Shown here: positions 32,786-42,568 of the stretch, in pieces | How positions within the stretch are numbered: position 1 is the first letter of the stretch | Layout: each line of letters begins with the position of its first letter | The notes under the pieces: model-generated | Database searches by the model: none | What the model was told of the DNA's origin: nothing | The model's input: only the letters and a program-made list of their open reading frames with translations | Translations under genes and position numbers: made by a program | Origin: Streptosporangiaceae bacterium | GTDB taxonomy: Bacteria; Actinomycetota; Actinomycetes; Streptosporangiales; Streptosporangiaceae | DNA: 57,747 bases | Assembly: GCA_025964695.1 (NCBI GenBank) | Contig: JAOPYK010000022.1 | Location: forward strand, 1 to 57,747 | Direction of reading: 5' to 3'

Positions 32786-33739
32786 GTGACTCTTGATCCG
32801 TTGTACCGGGCGGTCGCATGGTTGATCATTCAATTGCACTCCGGTCTGAGCCTTGTCTTCGACAAGGACAGTGGCTGGGCCTGGGGCGGCTCGATCATCC
32901 TGCTCACGGTCCTGATGCGGATCTTGATCTTCCCGCTGTTCGTGAAGCAGATCCACGCCTCCCGGAAGATGCAGGAGCTCAATCCCCAGATTCAGGCGCT
33001 GCGCAAGAAGCACAAGAACGACAAGCAGCGGCTCAACCAGGAGATGATGAAGCTCTACCAGGAGAACGGCGCCAACCCGCTCTCCGGGTGCCTGCCGCTG
33101 GTGGTGCAGTTCCCCGTCTTCATCTCGCTGTTCCGGGTGCTCACCGGCCTCGCGGACGCCAAGCCGGGCAACGGCAGCCACGGGATTTCGCCGACTCTGG
33201 TGGCCAGCGCACAGAAGGCCAACATCTTCGGCGCCCACATCTCTGACAGCTTCCTCAAGGCCTGGGGTGCCGACCCCAAGAGCGTCAGCGCGCTCATCGT
33301 CTGTGGCTTCGCGGTCATCATCAGCTCGACCACCACGTTCTTCACCGTGAGGTCCTCCATGGCCCGCCAGCCCGCCATGGAGGAGGGCAACCCGATGGCG
33401 TCGGCCCAGAAGATGATGGTCTTCCTGGCCCCGCTGTTCGGCCTGTTCGGCATCAACTTCCCGCTCGGCGTCCTGATGTACTGGGTGACCTCGAACAGCT
33501 GGACGCTGGCTCAGCAGCACTACATCTACAAGCGGTACCCCGCGCCCGACCCCAACGCCCCCGCCGGCGCCACGACGGCCAAGGGCAAGGCGGATGGACC
33601 GGCATCCGGCGGTCTGCTCAGTAAACTGAAGAAGGACTCCGAGCCCGAGGCGGCCCCGCCCGAGCCGGAGCCGAAGGTCGTGCGCAGGCAGCCGGTGAAG
33701 CAGTCACGCAGCAAGCGCACGGGCACTCCCAAGCAGTAG
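32786..33739 (+). CDS. yidC: Membrane protein insertase YidC (Oxa1 family)
   Basis: 317 residues, GTG start. Transmembrane segments include SIILLTVLMRILIFPLFV, LPLVVQFPVFISLFRVL and MMVFLAPLFGLFGINFPLG. The positively charged groove residue Arg lies in LMRILIFPL, and a cytoplasmic loop KMQELNPQIQALRKKHK follows it, typical of Gram-positive YidC. The basic tail ends in QSRSKRTGTPKQ. It inserts and folds membrane proteins with or without SecYEG. Confidence 0.96.
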   Translation: MTLDPLYRAVAWLIIQLHSGLSLVFDKDSGWAWGGSIILLTVLMRILIFPLFVKQIHASRKMQELNPQIQALRKKHKNDKQRLNQEMMKLYQENGANPLSGCLPLVVQFPVFISLFRVLTGLADAKPGNGSHGISPTLVASAQKANIFGAHISDSFLKAWGADPKSVSALIVCGFAVIISSTTTFFTVRSSMARQPAMEEGNPMASAQKMMVFLAPLFGLFGINFPLGVLMYWVTSNSWTLAQQHYIYKRYPAPDPNAPAGATTAKGKADGPASGGLLSKLKKDSEPEAAPPEPEPKVVRRQPVKQSRSKRTGTPKQ

Positions 33740-33788
33740 GTTTCTTGTTCCAGTGGTCGCCCAAGGCAGTTGTGAGAAGGAGACCGGC

Positions 33789-34274
33789 GTGATGCAAGCC
33801 GAGACCACCGAGGTCGACGTCCAGGCGTTGGAGGAGGAGGGCGAGATCGCCGCCGACTACATCGAGGGACTGCTCGACATCGGTGATTACGACGGTGACA
33901 TCGACATGGACGTCGAGGGTGAACGCGCCATGGTGTCGGTCGTCGGCGGGGATCTGGACGATCTCGTCGGCAAGCGCGGCGAGGTGCTGGAGGCCATGCA
34001 GGAGCTGACCCGCCTGGCAGTGCATCGCAAGACCGGCAACCGGACCCGGCTGATGCTGGACATCGGGGGTTACCGGGAGCGCCGCCGCGCCGAGCTGACC
34101 AGGCTGGGCGAGGATGTCGCCGTCGAGGTCAAGCGCAGCGGCGAGCCCAAGCCGCTGGCTCCGATGACCCCGTTCGAGCGGAAGATCGTGCACGACGCGA
34201 TCGCCGGTGCCGGATTGCGCAGCGAGTCAGAGGGCGAGGAGCCCAGCCGCTACGTGGTGGTGCTTCCCACCTGA
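33789..34274 (+). CDS. jag: Jag/KhpB RNA-binding protein (KH + R3H)
   Basis: 161 residues from the GTG at 33789 (an ATG follows at 33792); AAGGAG is 6 nt upstream. A type II KH domain spans about 40-95, with VGGDLDDLVGKRGEVLEAMQ and RTRLMLDIGGYRERRRAEL. The R3H domain spans about 120-160, with MTPFERKIVHDAI and EEPSRYVVVLP. The Jag-N domain seen in Firmicutes is absent, as in other actinobacteria. It binds RNA, and in other species it forms a pair with KhpA that affects cell shape. Confidence 0.93.
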   Translation: MMQAETTEVDVQALEEEGEIAADYIEGLLDIGDYDGDIDMDVEGERAMVSVVGGDLDDLVGKRGEVLEAMQELTRLAVHRKTGNRTRLMLDIGGYRERRRAELTRLGEDVAVEVKRSGEPKPLAPMTPFERKIVHDAIAGAGLRSESEGEEPSRYVVVLPT

Positions 34275-34291
34275 GGTGACGATCCAGCCCG

Positions 34292-34322
34292 GTGGCCCCC
34301 GCTCGATGCGAGCGGGGGCCAC
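34292..34322. terminator. Strong bidirectional hairpin after jag
   Basis: A perfect 13-bp GC-rich stem (GTGGCCCCCGCTC with its complement) and a 5-nt loop, 17 bp past the jag stop and 9 bp past the stop of the convergent DUF6458 gene. It can terminate both. Confidence 0.85.
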
Positions 34323-34330
34323 ATTCACTT

Positions 34331-34711
34331 TCAGGGCTGAAGATCCTGGGGGCCGCGGGAGCGCACGTGGGGTGCGGGCTGCCCGGGTCGTACCGTCGCC
34401 TGGCCGGGCTGCACCGGTTGCACCGGCTGCCCGGGCTGCACGGTCTGCTGTACGGGCTGGTCGACATGCACGTGCGGCGGCACCGGATCGTCCGGGTGGA
34501 CGTCGACCACGGGCTCTTCACCGACCACATCGGTGACGAGGCCCCGGCGGCGCGGCCTGACGTACATCAAAGTGAACGCGATGCTGGCGATACCGACGAG
34601 CATCAGGATCCAGCCGATCGTTTGTACATCAATGCCATTGAGGGTGAAGTGCGTGGCAAAAGCCAGAATCGCGCCGATGGCGATGAAGGCCAGGCCTGTT
34701 CCGAGTCCCAT
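34331..34711 (-). CDS. DUF6458 family membrane protein
   Basis: 126 residues from the ATG at 34711 ([18 protein letters not shown]), with GGAGGG 8 nt upstream. Two transmembrane helices (about 4-22 and 33-53, [18 protein letters not shown]) are followed by VRPRRRG and a Pro/Gln/Val-rich tail with [15 protein letters not shown] repeats. DUF6458 is an actinobacterial family of unknown function. It converges on jag and diverges from rsmG. Confidence 0.75.
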   Translation of the reverse strand: MGLGTGLAFIAIGAILAFATHFTLNGIDVQTIGWILMLVGIASIAFTLMYVRPRRRGLVTDVVGEEPVVDVHPDDPVPPHVHVDQPVQQTVQPGQPVQPVQPGQATVRPGQPAPHVRSRGPQDLQP

Positions 34712-34873
34712 TTCAAGCCCTCCATACGGACAGGTGTGAGGGAGATTGGTCGAGGGGCTCGTACCCGATGGGTGGAAAGTATGCGTGAGACCGGCCACTC
34801 ACCGAGCCCGGCCGCCGGGAAAGGTGCGCAAAGCAACCGCCTGTGGAAACATCTGGATGCTGTGGGGGGTTCC

Positions 34874-35524
34874 ATGCCAGCGCCGGTCGGAGCGCACGCG
34901 ATCTTCGGTGACGCACTGCCTGTGGCGGAGCGGTACGCCGCTCTGCTGGCGACCGCCGGAGTCGAGCGCGGCCTGATCGGGCCCCGGGAGACCGATCGGC
35001 TCTGGGAACGGCATCTGCTGAACTGCGCCGTGCTCTCCGAAGCCGTCCCGGACAAGGCCACCGTGGTGGATATCGGCTCCGGCGCGGGGTTGCCCGGCAT
35101 AGTGCTGGGCATCGTCCGACCCGACCTTTCGGTCACGCTGCTCGAACCCCTGCTGCGTCGCACCACCTTTCTTGAGGAATGTGTGGAATCGCTGGAACTG
35201 ACCAATGTGACCGTGCGGCGCGGGAGGGCGGAGGAGGTCGTCGGGGAGTACGCCGCCGATGTCGTCACGGCCCGTGCGGTCGCCCCCCTCGGCCGGCTGG
35301 CGGGCTGGGCCTTGCCGCTGTTGCGCCCGGGCGGGGAACTGCTCGCGCTCAAGGGAGAGCGTGCGGCGGAGGAACTCGAGGAGGCCGCGGACGTATTGCG
35401 GCGGCTGGGAGTCCGGACGGCCGAACTGCTGCTGGTCGGTCAGGATAGGGTCGATCCGCCGACAACGCTTGTACGTGTGGTCGCCGAGCGCTCTTCCCCC
35501 CGGCGAAAGAAGGGTCGCAGATGA
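34874..35524 (+). CDS. rsmG: 16S rRNA (guanine-527-N7) methyltransferase RsmG
   Basis: 216 residues from the ATG at 34874; the frame is open far upstream but only this start gives a normal RsmG length. [18 protein letters not shown], the SAM motif [16 protein letters not shown] and [18 protein letters not shown] are the family hallmarks. It ends with a basic tail (RRKKGRR). It methylates G527 in the decoding region of 16S rRNA; loss causes low-level streptomycin resistance in other species. The parA start overlaps its stop by 4 nt. Confidence 0.95.
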   Translation: MPAPVGAHAIFGDALPVAERYAALLATAGVERGLIGPRETDRLWERHLLNCAVLSEAVPDKATVVDIGSGAGLPGIVLGIVRPDLSVTLLEPLLRRTTFLEECVESLELTNVTVRRGRAEEVVGEYAADVVTARAVAPLGRLAGWALPLLRPGGELLALKGERAAEELEEAADVLRRLGVRTAELLLVGQDRVDPPTTLVRVVAERSSPRRKKGRR

Positions 35525-36708
35525 CTTCCTTCCCGAAGGACATGGCACCAGGCTTGGGTTGGCCGGGTGAGCCTCCTCAGGACGGTGTGTCTGAATCGTC
35601 GACCCCTGGACTGGGCTGGCCGGTGAACGGTTCCGCAGACGACTCAGACGGCCAGGAGACGGAGACCGCTGTGACCACGGAGACTCAGAGCCCGGAAACC
35701 CCCCCTTCCGGGCATGCATCGTGGGGTAGTACGACATCGGGTACGGCGGAGACCGGCTATGTGCCCATCGGGGCCAAGGCGGCGACTTCGCGTCATGGAT
35801 CTGTTCAGGGGGAATCGCAACTCGTGCGCGAAGCGCTGAAGGACGTCGATGTTCCACGGGAAACATCGGTGATGGGGAAGCTGAAGACCCGGCCGGGCAA
35901 GGGTGAATGGCCCAAGCCGCCGGCCTGCCGCGTGATGGTCATCGCCAACCAGAAGGGCGGCGTCGGCAAGACCACCAGCTCGGTCAATCTGGCGGCATCG
36001 CTGGCGATGCACGGTCAGCAGGTGCTGGTGGTCGACCTGGACCCGCAGGGTAACGCCTCGACGGCTCTGGGGGTCGAGCACCACACCGACGTGCCGTCCA
36101 TCTACGACGTGCTCATCGAGGATCTCCCCCTGGCCGACATCGTCGTACCGGCACCGGAGATCCCCAACCTGTACTGCGCTCCGGCCACCCTGCACCTGGC
36201 GGGAGCTGAGATCGAGCTGGTCTCGAAGGTGGCCAGGGAGTCCCGGCTCAAGCGGGCTCTGGACTCCTATGACAAGACGCAATTCGACTATGTCCTCATA
36301 GACTGCCCGCCCTCGCTGGGCCTGCTCACCGTGAACGCCCTCGTCGGTGCCGCCGAGGTGCTGATCCCGATCCAGTGCGAGTACTACGCGCTGGAGGGGC
36401 TGGGCCAGCTGATCCGCACGGTGGACCTTGTCAAAGCGCACCTGAACCCTGACCTGAAGGTCTCCACGATTCTGTTGACCATGTACGACGCCCGCACCCG
36501 GCTGGCGGCCCAGGTGGCCGACGACGTCCGCAGTCACTTCGGCGACGTCGTATTGAACACGGTGATCCCCCGCAGCGTCCGGGTGTCCGAGGCGCCGAGC
36601 TACGGGCAGTCGGTCATGACCTACGACCCGGGCTCGAGTGGAGCCCTGGCGTATGCGGAGGCGGCCTCGGAGATGGCTCAGCGCGGCGCCGCTGAAGGTG
36701 CCGCATGA
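35521..36708 (+). CDS. parA: Chromosome-partitioning ATPase ParA/Soj
   Basis: 395 residues. A disordered N-terminal extension of about 135 residues precedes the ATPase, which begins [20 protein letters not shown] (deviant Walker A), with [12 protein letters not shown] and [14 protein letters not shown] following. Orthologues are often near 300 residues, so the extension is notable; a start nearer the ATPase cannot be excluded, but the first ATG overlaps the rsmG stop. It forms a nucleoid-bound gradient that pulls ParB-parS complexes apart. It overlaps parB by 4 nt. Confidence 0.95.
   Translation: MTSFPKDMAPGLGWPGEPPQDGVSESSTPGLGWPVNGSADDSDGQETETAVTTETQSPETPPSGHASWGSTTSGTAETGYVPIGAKAATSRHGSVQGESQLVREALKDVDVPRETSVMGKLKTRPGKGEWPKPPACRVMVIANQKGGVGKTTSSVNLAASLAMHGQQVLVVDLDPQGNASTALGVEHHTDVPSIYDVLIEDLPLADIVVPAPEIPNLYCAPATLHLAGAEIELVSKVARESRLKRALDSYDKTQFDYVLIDCPPSLGLLTVNALVGAAEVLIPIQCEYYALEGLGQLIRTVDLVKAHLNPDLKVSTILLTMYDARTRLAAQVADDVRSHFGDVVLNTVIPRSVRVSEAPSYGQSVMTYDPGSSGALAYAEAASEMAQRGAAEGAA
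35850..35865. other. parS-like site inside parA (TGTTCCACGGGAAACA)
   Basis: Two mismatches from TGTTTCACGTGAAACA. parS sites inside or next to parAB are usual in bacteria. Confidence 0.6.
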
Positions 36709-37661
36709 GCCCGCCGCGCAGGGGATTGGGCCGCGGGCTCGGCGCGCTCATCCCGAACGCGCCCGAGCCGGGAGCCGAGTCCGCTCACCCCGACGTCTCC
36801 TCCGCTGTCATCGTGTCAGAGCCGGCACTCGTCGCGGGGGCGCACTTCGCCGAGCTGCCGCTCTCGGCCATCACTCCCAACCCTCGCCAGCCTCGCCAGC
36901 ACTTCGATGAGGAGGCACTCGAGGAGCTGGCCGAGTCCATCAAGATCGTCGGCTTGCTCCAGCCGGTGGTGGTCCGGGCGGTCGGGCCGGACCGGTATGA
37001 GCTCATCATGGGGGAGCGCCGCTGGCGGGCGTCCCAGCGAGCCGGTCAGGAAGTCATTCCGGCCATCGTCCGCGATACCGGGGACAACGACCTGCTCCGT
37101 GACGCGCTCATGGAGAACCTGCATCGTCAGCAGCTCAACTCACTGGAGGAGGCCGCGGCCTACCAGCAGCTGCTGGACGACTTCGGTGCCACCCACGAGG
37201 AACTGGCCCGTCGCGTGGGCCGGTCCCGGCCGCACATCACCAACACGCTGCGGCTGCTGAACCTGCCACCGGCCGTGCAGCGGCGGGTGGCCGCCGGCGT
37301 TCTCAGCGCCGGTCATGCGCGGGCCCTGCTCTCACTCGACAGCACCGAGGCCCAGGAGCACCTGGCCGGCCGGATCGTCGCCGAGGGGCTCTCGGTACGG
37401 GCGGTGGAGGAGATGATCGCGCTCAGGGAGGTTCCGCAAAAGCCGGGCCAGGGGCGCAGGACGAACGCCAGGAAGCCGGTGGCCCCGGGGCTGAAGCAGC
37501 TCGCGGACCGGCTGTCCGACCGGTACGAGACCAAGGTCCGGGTGGACCTCGGCCGAAACAAGGGCAAGATCGTCGTTGAGTTCGCCTCTCTCGAGGACCT
37601 GGAGCGCATCATCAAGACCATGGCTCCCGAGGATCCCCCCACGATGGGATTCGACGACTGA
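36705..37661 (+). CDS. parB: Chromosome-partitioning protein ParB
   Basis: 318 residues. The N-terminal ParA-contact motif is [11 protein letters not shown]. The ParB/Srx CTPase domain has [20 protein letters not shown] and [14 protein letters not shown]. The helix-turn-helix region ([20 protein letters not shown]) recognises parS, and the C-terminal dimer domain ends the protein. It spreads from parS as a CTP clamp and recruits SMC. Confidence 0.96.
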   Translation: MSPPRRGLGRGLGALIPNAPEPGAESAHPDVSSAVIVSEPALVAGAHFAELPLSAITPNPRQPRQHFDEEALEELAESIKIVGLLQPVVVRAVGPDRYELIMGERRWRASQRAGQEVIPAIVRDTGDNDLLRDALMENLHRQQLNSLEEAAAYQQLLDDFGATHEELARRVGRSRPHITNTLRLLNLPPAVQRRVAAGVLSAGHARALLSLDSTEAQEHLAGRIVAEGLSVRAVEEMIALREVPQKPGQGRRTNARKPVAPGLKQLADRLSDRYETKVRVDLGRNKGKIVVEFASLEDLERIIKTMAPEDPPTMGFDD

Positions 37662-37683
37662 CCGACTGATGGTCTGAACCGAC

Positions 37684-37715
37684 ACGCCTCCGACGCTCAC
37701 GGGCTTCGGGGGCGT
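37684..37715 (+). terminator. Terminator after parB
   Basis: ACGCCTCCGA and TCGGGGGCGT form a 10-bp stem (one G-U pair) with a 12-nt loop, followed by CTGTCTGTC. It starts 22 bp after the parB stop. Confidence 0.6.
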
Positions 37716-37861
37716 CTGTCTGTCAGCCGCCGGCCATGGCCCCGGAGGACGGAGCTGTGAGGAGCGCCCGGACGTTGTTCGGCGTCCTGGCGTGTGGGGC
37801 GTCGGGTCAGCGCACGAACGCCGCGGAGTTCAGTGAGCCCGGCGAGGGGAGCGCCCGTCGA

Positions 37862-37877
37862 TGTTTCACAAGAAACA
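37862..37877. other. parS-like site at the 3' end of the ddl-like gene (TGTTTCACAAGAAACA)
   Basis: A perfect palindrome apart from its centre, with two central mismatches from TGTTTCACGTGAAACA. It lies about 200 bp downstream of parB and overlaps the last codons of the minus-strand ligase. Confidence 0.6.
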
Positions 37878-38939
37878 TCGACGGAGAAGATCCTTGCAGA
37901 GCAGGCCGAGGTCGAGATCGGCCGCCTGGACCGCCAGGGGGAGAAGGCTGGTCGCCGTCATGCCTGGGGCGACATTGACCTCGAGGAAATGGACGGCACC
38001 CGCCCGGTCGACGATGAGGTCGGTGCGGGAGAGGTGGCGCAGACCGAGGGCCTGGTGTGCGGTGAGCGCCGCCTTGGCCGCCGCCTCCGCCGCGGCCGCC
38101 GAAATCCGGGCCGGCGTGAAGAACTGCGTACCCCCGGCGTCGTAGCGGGCGGTGTAGTCGTAGAGCTCGCCCTCCGGCACGATCTCGACGGCGGGCAGCG
38201 CCACGGGATGGACTCCCCCTGGGCCGCCGGTCTCGACGACGCTCACCGCGATCTCCGTCCCGGCGACGTACTGCTCGATAAGGGCCGTATCGCCGTACGC
38301 GAAGCAGCCGACCATCGCCGGGGACAGTTCACGCGCCTCCCGGACCATCGCCGCGCCGAGCGCGGAGCCGCCGCGAGACGGTTTGACGAACAGCGGCAGC
38401 CCCAGCTTCGCCAGTACCAGATCCAGCACGACGGAGGCGCCGAGGTCATGGAAGACCTCCTTCGGCAGCGCCACCGACGCGGGCGTGTTCAACCCCGCGG
38501 CCCGTACGACCGCCTTGGCGGTGGGCTTGTCCCAGGCGACCCGGCAGGCGTCCGCCCGGGCGCCCACGTAGGGGATCCCCATCAGCTCCAGAACATCGCG
38601 GATGGCGCCGTCCTCCCCCGCAGCCCCGTGCAGCACGGGGAACACCGCGTCCGGCGGATCGCTCGCCAGCAGACCCAGCAGTGCCGCATCGGCGTCTCGC
38701 GAGACCACCTCGACCCCCGCGCCCCGCAGGGCGTCGGTGACCCGGCGGCCCGAGCGGAGGGAGACCTCACGCTCGTAGGACAGGCCGCCGGACAGCACGA
38801 CGACATGGTCGATGTGCCGGCCGTCGTCCCGCTCATCCGCCGGGCGCCTCCAGGAGCGCGCTTCCCCCGTCAGGTGCTCGCCCGTCCGACGATCCGGCCC
38901 ACGCCGACGCTCCTCAGGATCGCTGGGAGAAGGTCTCAT
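37866..38939 (-). CDS. D-alanine-D-alanine ligase-like ATP-grasp protein
   Basis: 357 residues from the ATG at 38939, with AGGAG 10 nt upstream. VVVLSGGLSYEREVSLRSGR is the Ddl N-terminal motif, VFPVLHGAAGEDG follows, and the ATP-grasp core has LFVKPSRGGSALG and FLEVNVAPGMT. It joins two D-Ala (or a related substrate) for peptidoglycan precursors in the cytoplasm. Its N-terminal 45 residues are charged and unusual. A main ddl gene may exist elsewhere, so it is called Ddl-like. Its start overlaps the aminotransferase end by 26 nt. Confidence 0.8.
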   Translation of the reverse strand: MRPSPSDPEERRRGPDRRTGEHLTGEARSWRRPADERDDGRHIDHVVVLSGGLSYEREVSLRSGRRVTDALRGAGVEVVSRDADAALLGLLASDPPDAVFPVLHGAAGEDGAIRDVLELMGIPYVGARADACRVAWDKPTAKAVVRAAGLNTPASVALPKEVFHDLGASVVLDLVLAKLGLPLFVKPSRGGSALGAAMVREARELSPAMVGCFAYGDTALIEQYVAGTEIAVSVVETGGPGGVHPVALPAVEIVPEGELYDYTARYDAGGTQFFTPARISAAAAEAAAKAALTAHQALGLRHLSRTDLIVDRAGAVHFLEVNVAPGMTATSLLPLAVQAADLDLGLLCKDLLRRCFL

Positions 38940-40158
38940 GAAGAAGAATCTCCTGCTCGATGACGGAAGCGAGCCTGCGGATGCCCTCGTGGATGCGCTC
39001 CGGCTCGGGGTAACAGTAGGACAGGCGGAGATGCGCCTGACCGGAGCCGTTGCCGTAAAAACCGGTGCCGGGCACGTACGCGACCCTGTTCGCGATGGCC
39101 CGGGGCGCCATCGCCTTGGAGTCGAGCCCTTCGGGCAGGGTCAGCCAGACGAAGAATCCCCCCGCGGGCCGGGTCCACGTGGAACCCGCCGGCATCAGCG
39201 CCTCCAGGGACTCCAGCATCGCGTCCCGGCGCTCCCGGTACAGCTCGCGGAACTCCTTGATCTGCTGCCGCCATGGCTGGGTCGCCAGATACTCCCGGAC
39301 GATCAGCTGATTCAGCACCGAATGGGAGAGGATGGCGGACTCGGCGGCGAGCACGAGCTTGGCGCGGATGGCATGCGGGGCCAGCGCCCAGCCGACTCGC
39401 ATGCCGGAGGCGATGGTCTTGGAGAACGAACCCAGATAGATGACCCGCTCCGGATCGTCGGCACGCAGCGCGGGCAGTGGCTCGCCGTCGAAGCCGAGCA
39501 GCCCGTAGGGGTTGTCCTCGACGATGAGCAGATCGTAGGTACGGCAGATCTCGAGGATCTCCCGGCGCCGGCCGGCGACCAGCGTGACGCCCGCGGGGTT
39601 CTGGTAGTTCGGCACCGTGTAGAGGAACTTGGCCCGCCGGCCCTCGGCCTGCAGGCGCGACAGGGTCTCCCGCAATGCCTCGGGAATGAGGCCCCCGGAG
39701 TCCAGCGGGACCTGGACGACCTCGGCCTGGAAGGAGGCGAAGGTGCCCAGAGCCCCTACGTACGACGGCGCCTCGGCGATGACGACGTCACCGGGATCCA
39801 CGAAGATCCGGGTGATGAGATCGAGTGCCTGCTGTGAGCCCACGGTCACCACGACATCGTCGGCGCTGGCCTGGATACCCTCCAGGGCCATCACCTCGCA
39901 GATCCGTTCACGCAGTCCCGGATCGCCCTGGGCCGAGCCGTACTGCAGGACCTCCGCACCCCGGGTGGACACCAGCTTCGCGGTCAGCGCCCCGATGATG
40001 TCGAGCGGAAGGGCCGAGACGTACGGCATTCCGCCGGCGAGGGAGACCACCTCGGGCCGGGAGGCCACCGCGAAGAGCGCTCGGATCTCCGAGGCCACCA
40101 TGCCTGCGGCGCGCGCGGCGTACCGGTCGGTGTAGGCGTCGGTGCGCTGGGCTTTCAC
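38914..40158 (-). CDS. PLP-dependent aminotransferase, MocR/2-aminoadipate type (class I/II)
   Basis: 414 residues from the GTG at 40158, with GGGAGG upstream. It contains VVSLAGGMPYVSALP, VTVGSQQALDLITRI, FLYTVPNYQNPAGVTL, IVEDNPYGLLGFDG and the PLP-lysine segment YLGSFSKTIASGMRVGW, and ends near HLRLSYCYPEPERI. This pattern is shared by 2-aminoadipate/valine-type aminotransferases. The exact substrate is not predictable. The Ddl-like gene follows in the same transcript. Confidence 0.88.
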   Translation of the reverse strand: MKAQRTDAYTDRYAARAAGMVASEIRALFAVASRPEVVSLAGGMPYVSALPLDIIGALTAKLVSTRGAEVLQYGSAQGDPGLRERICEVMALEGIQASADDVVVTVGSQQALDLITRIFVDPGDVVIAEAPSYVGALGTFASFQAEVVQVPLDSGGLIPEALRETLSRLQAEGRRAKFLYTVPNYQNPAGVTLVAGRRREILEICRTYDLLIVEDNPYGLLGFDGEPLPALRADDPERVIYLGSFSKTIASGMRVGWALAPHAIRAKLVLAAESAILSHSVLNQLIVREYLATQPWRQQIKEFRELYRERRDAMLESLEALMPAGSTWTRPAGGFFVWLTLPEGLDSKAMAPRAIANRVAYVPGTGFYGNGSGQAHLRLSYCYPEPERIHEGIRRLASVIEQEILLHETFSQRS

Positions 40159-40348
40159 GGGCGACCTCCCGAAAGGCGACGGATTCGCAGAGTACGACAC
40201 AGGCCCTCGTGACAGACTGACCGGGCCGCCATGGACGGGCGGAGGCTCAGATGAGCGCGGGAACCTTGCCCGTTACGATGGTGCAAGTGCCCGGTCGGTT
40301 GCCGGGGATTTTCGAAATGGACGGTTCCTAACAGAAAGGTGCCGCCTG

Positions 40349-40966
40349 GTGTCGCGTCGTCTCGTCAACGTCACGCTCGACAATCTCGACGACCTGCCTC
40401 GTCGGTGCCGTCGATGTGTTTTCTGGGAGCTCGACCCGGTCAGCCGAGAGCGCGCCGAGGAGACCGGGGATCCCGCCTTGGAGAAGGAGGCGTGGATCTC
40501 GTCCGCGCTCCTGGAGTGGGGCAGCTGCGGGAAGATCGTGTACGTCGATGGGGTTCCGGCCGGTTTCGTGCTGTACGCGCCCCCGCTCTATGTGCCGCGT
40601 TCGGTGGCCTTCCCGACCAGTCCGGTGAGCGCCGACGCCGTGCTCCTGATGACCGCGCACGTGATCCCCGAGTTCACCGGCGGCGGCCTGGCCCGGATGC
40701 TGGTCCAGGGCGTGGCCAAGGACCTCACTCGCCGGGGCGTCAGGGCGATCGAGGCCTTCGGCGACCTCAAGGGTGAAGAGGGCGGCTGCCTGGTGCCCGC
40801 CGACTACCTGCTCTCGGTCGGTTTCAAGACCGTACGGCCGCATCACCGCTTCCCGCGACTCCGGCTCGAGCTCAAGTCGGCCCTGTCCTGGCGTGAGGAC
40901 GTCGAGGTGGCCCTGGAACGCTTGCTCGGCTCTATGACTCCAGAGGGCGCTCTGCGTCCCGTCTGA
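40349..40966 (+). CDS. GNAT-like N-acetyltransferase
   Basis: 205 residues from the GTG at 40349 (VSRRLVNVTLDNLDDLP). The N-terminal half has CRRCVFWELDP and KEAWISSALLEWGSCGKIVYVD. The acetyl-CoA core includes GVPAGFVLYAP, LLMTAHVIPEFTGGGLARML and a C-terminal GFKTVRPHHRFPRLRLEL. It is conserved next to the ParB/aminotransferase region in actinobacteria; its substrate is unknown. It diverges from the aminotransferase. Confidence 0.75.
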   Translation: MSRRLVNVTLDNLDDLPRRCRRCVFWELDPVSRERAEETGDPALEKEAWISSALLEWGSCGKIVYVDGVPAGFVLYAPPLYVPRSVAFPTSPVSADAVLLMTAHVIPEFTGGGLARMLVQGVAKDLTRRGVRAIEAFGDLKGEEGGCLVPADYLLSVGFKTVRPHHRFPRLRLELKSALSWREDVEVALERLLGSMTPEGALRPV

Positions 40967-41011
40967 GCCACCTCAGCGGCTTCACCGCCCAGGGAACGTA
41001 GGGGGAGCACG

Positions 41012-41042
41012 ACGGCCCCGCACCCAGAGGGTGCGGGGCCGT
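41012..41042. terminator. Bidirectional terminator between the GNAT gene and trxA
   Basis: A perfect 14-bp stem (ACGGCCCCGCACCC with its complement) and a 3-nt loop between the two convergent genes. Confidence 0.9.
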
Positions 41043-41079
41043 ACGAACAGCGCGGGAGACGCTGGCTTGGGATACCTCG

Positions 41080-41403
41080 CTACAGGTACTCGGAGAGCTC
41101 CCGCAGCATGGCGGCCTTGGGCTTGGCGCCCATGATCTGCTTGACCACTTCGCCGCCCTTGTAGATGTTCATCGTGGGGATCTGCATGATGCCGTAGTCA
41201 CGCGGCACGTTCGGGTTCTCGTCGATGTTCAGCTTGACGATCTCGATCTTGTCGCCATGGTCGCGGGCGATCTCCTCGAGGATCGGAGCGACCATCCGGC
41301 AGGGTCCGCACCACTCGGCCCAGAAGTCGACGAGCACGGGCTTGTCGTTCTTCAGTACTTCGACTTCGAAGTCGGCGTCGGTGACTGTCTTGAGCGCGCC
41401 CAA
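41080..41403 (-). CDS. trxA: Thioredoxin
   Basis: 107 residues, the classical thioredoxin length. VLVDFWAEWCGPCRMVAPIL carries the WCGPC site near residue 33, and IMQIPTMNIYKGG the cis-Pro. It is the cytoplasmic disulfide reductase that receives electrons from the adjacent trxB, 26 bp upstream in the same operon. There is no N-terminal zinc ribbon, unlike the trxC gene in the stress operon. Confidence 0.96.
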   Translation of the reverse strand: MGALKTVTDADFEVEVLKNDKPVLVDFWAEWCGPCRMVAPILEEIARDHGDKIEIVKLNIDENPNVPRDYGIMQIPTMNIYKGGEVVKQIMGAKPKAAMLRELSEYL

Positions 41404-41429
41404 GGGATTCTCCTTCGGTGAGAGGGTGA

Positions 41430-42389
41430 TCAGACCTGCTGGTGGACGAGCTTCGCGGCGCCTGACTCCTGTAGCCAGCGCTCGGCGTCGAGGGCCGCGG
41501 CGCAGCCGGTTCCGGCGGCGGTCACGGCCTGGCGGTAGATGTGGTCCACCACGTCCCCAGCGGCGAACACACCGTCGATGTTGGTCCTGGTGGTCGGATG
41601 CTGGACGATGATGTACCCGTTCTCATCGATGTCGAGCTGGCCGCGGAACAGCTCGCTGCGCGGCTCGTGGCCGATGGCGACGAACAACCCGGTGACCGCG
41701 TGGTCGCTCTCCTCACCGGTCTGGGTGTCGCGGAGCCGTACGCCGTTCACCTTGTCGTCGCCGTGAATCTCGGCGACCTCGCTGTTCCAGGCATACTTGA
41801 TCTTGTCGTTCGCGAATGCGCGGTCCTGCATGATCTTTGTGGCGCGCAGCTTGTCACGGCGGTGCGCGATGGTCACCGAGTTGGCGAACCGGCTGAGGAA
41901 CATGGCCTCCTCCAGCGCGGTGTCGCCCCCGCCGACCACGGCGATGTCCTGGTCACGGAAGAAGAAGCCGTCGCAGGTGGCACACCAGGAGACACCGCGG
42001 CCGGAGAGCCGCTTCTCGTTCTCGAGGCCGAGCTCGCGGTACTTGGAACCGGTCGCGACGATGACCGTCTTGGCCCGGTAGACGTCCTCCCCGACCTTCA
42101 CGATCTTGGGATCGGCTCTGAGATCTACCTCGGTCACGTCGTCGGAGACCAGTTCGGCGCCGAACCGCTCCGCCTGTTTGCGCATGTTGTCCATGAGTTC
42201 GGGACCCATGATCCCGTCAGGGAAGCCGGGGAAGTTCTCGACTTCGGTGGTGTTCATGAGCGCGCCGCCGGCGGTCACCGAGCCTTCGAACACCAGTGGT
42301 TTCAGGTCACCACGGGCCGCGTAGATCGCCGCGGTGTAGCCCGCGGGGCCGGACCCGATGACGATCACGTTCCGGACGTCGTCGCTCAC
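41430..42389 (-). CDS. trxB: Thioredoxin reductase (NADPH)
   Basis: 319 residues. FAD motif [23 protein letters not shown] motif [18 protein letters not shown] between them the redox site WCATCDG, and the C-terminal [16 protein letters not shown]. It reduces TrxA with NADPH. In contrast to the flavoprotein at 3651-5327, all catalytic elements are present. Confidence 0.97.
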   Translation of the reverse strand: MSDDVRNVIVIGSGPAGYTAAIYAARGDLKPLVFEGSVTAGGALMNTTEVENFPGFPDGIMGPELMDNMRKQAERFGAELVSDDVTEVDLRADPKIVKVGEDVYRAKTVIVATGSKYRELGLENEKRLSGRGVSWCATCDGFFFRDQDIAVVGGGDTALEEAMFLSRFANSVTIAHRRDKLRATKIMQDRAFANDKIKYAWNSEVAEIHGDDKVNGVRLRDTQTGEESDHAVTGLFVAIGHEPRSELFRGQLDIDENGYIIVQHPTTRTNIDGVFAAGDVVDHIYRQAVTAAGTGCAAALDAERWLQESGAAKLVHQQV

Positions 42390-42530
42390 TGTCTCTCCTG
42401 TTCACTCACCTACGGTGCGCCTCTGAGCGCCGGTCTCCCCGGGGGGAAACCGTTCCCGCAATCTGCGTCAACCGATCCTAGGGGCCGGGGATTCCCGGCC
42501 GGGCCAACCCGGGCCGCCGGGCACGGAAAC

Positions 42531-42556
42531 GGGGGCGTCCCAAAAGGAACGCCCCC
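42531..42556 (-). terminator. Terminator after the anti-sigma gene
   Basis: GGGGGCGT and ACGCCCCC pair around an 8-10 nt A-rich loop, 12 bp past the anti-sigma stop on the minus strand. Confidence 0.65.
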
Positions 42557-42568
42557 ATCTCATGGACC

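Noticed and set aside
39172..39185. GGTCCACGTGGAAC as another parS site
   Set aside because: Three mismatches from the 14-bp core and inside conserved aminotransferase coding sequence; probably chance.
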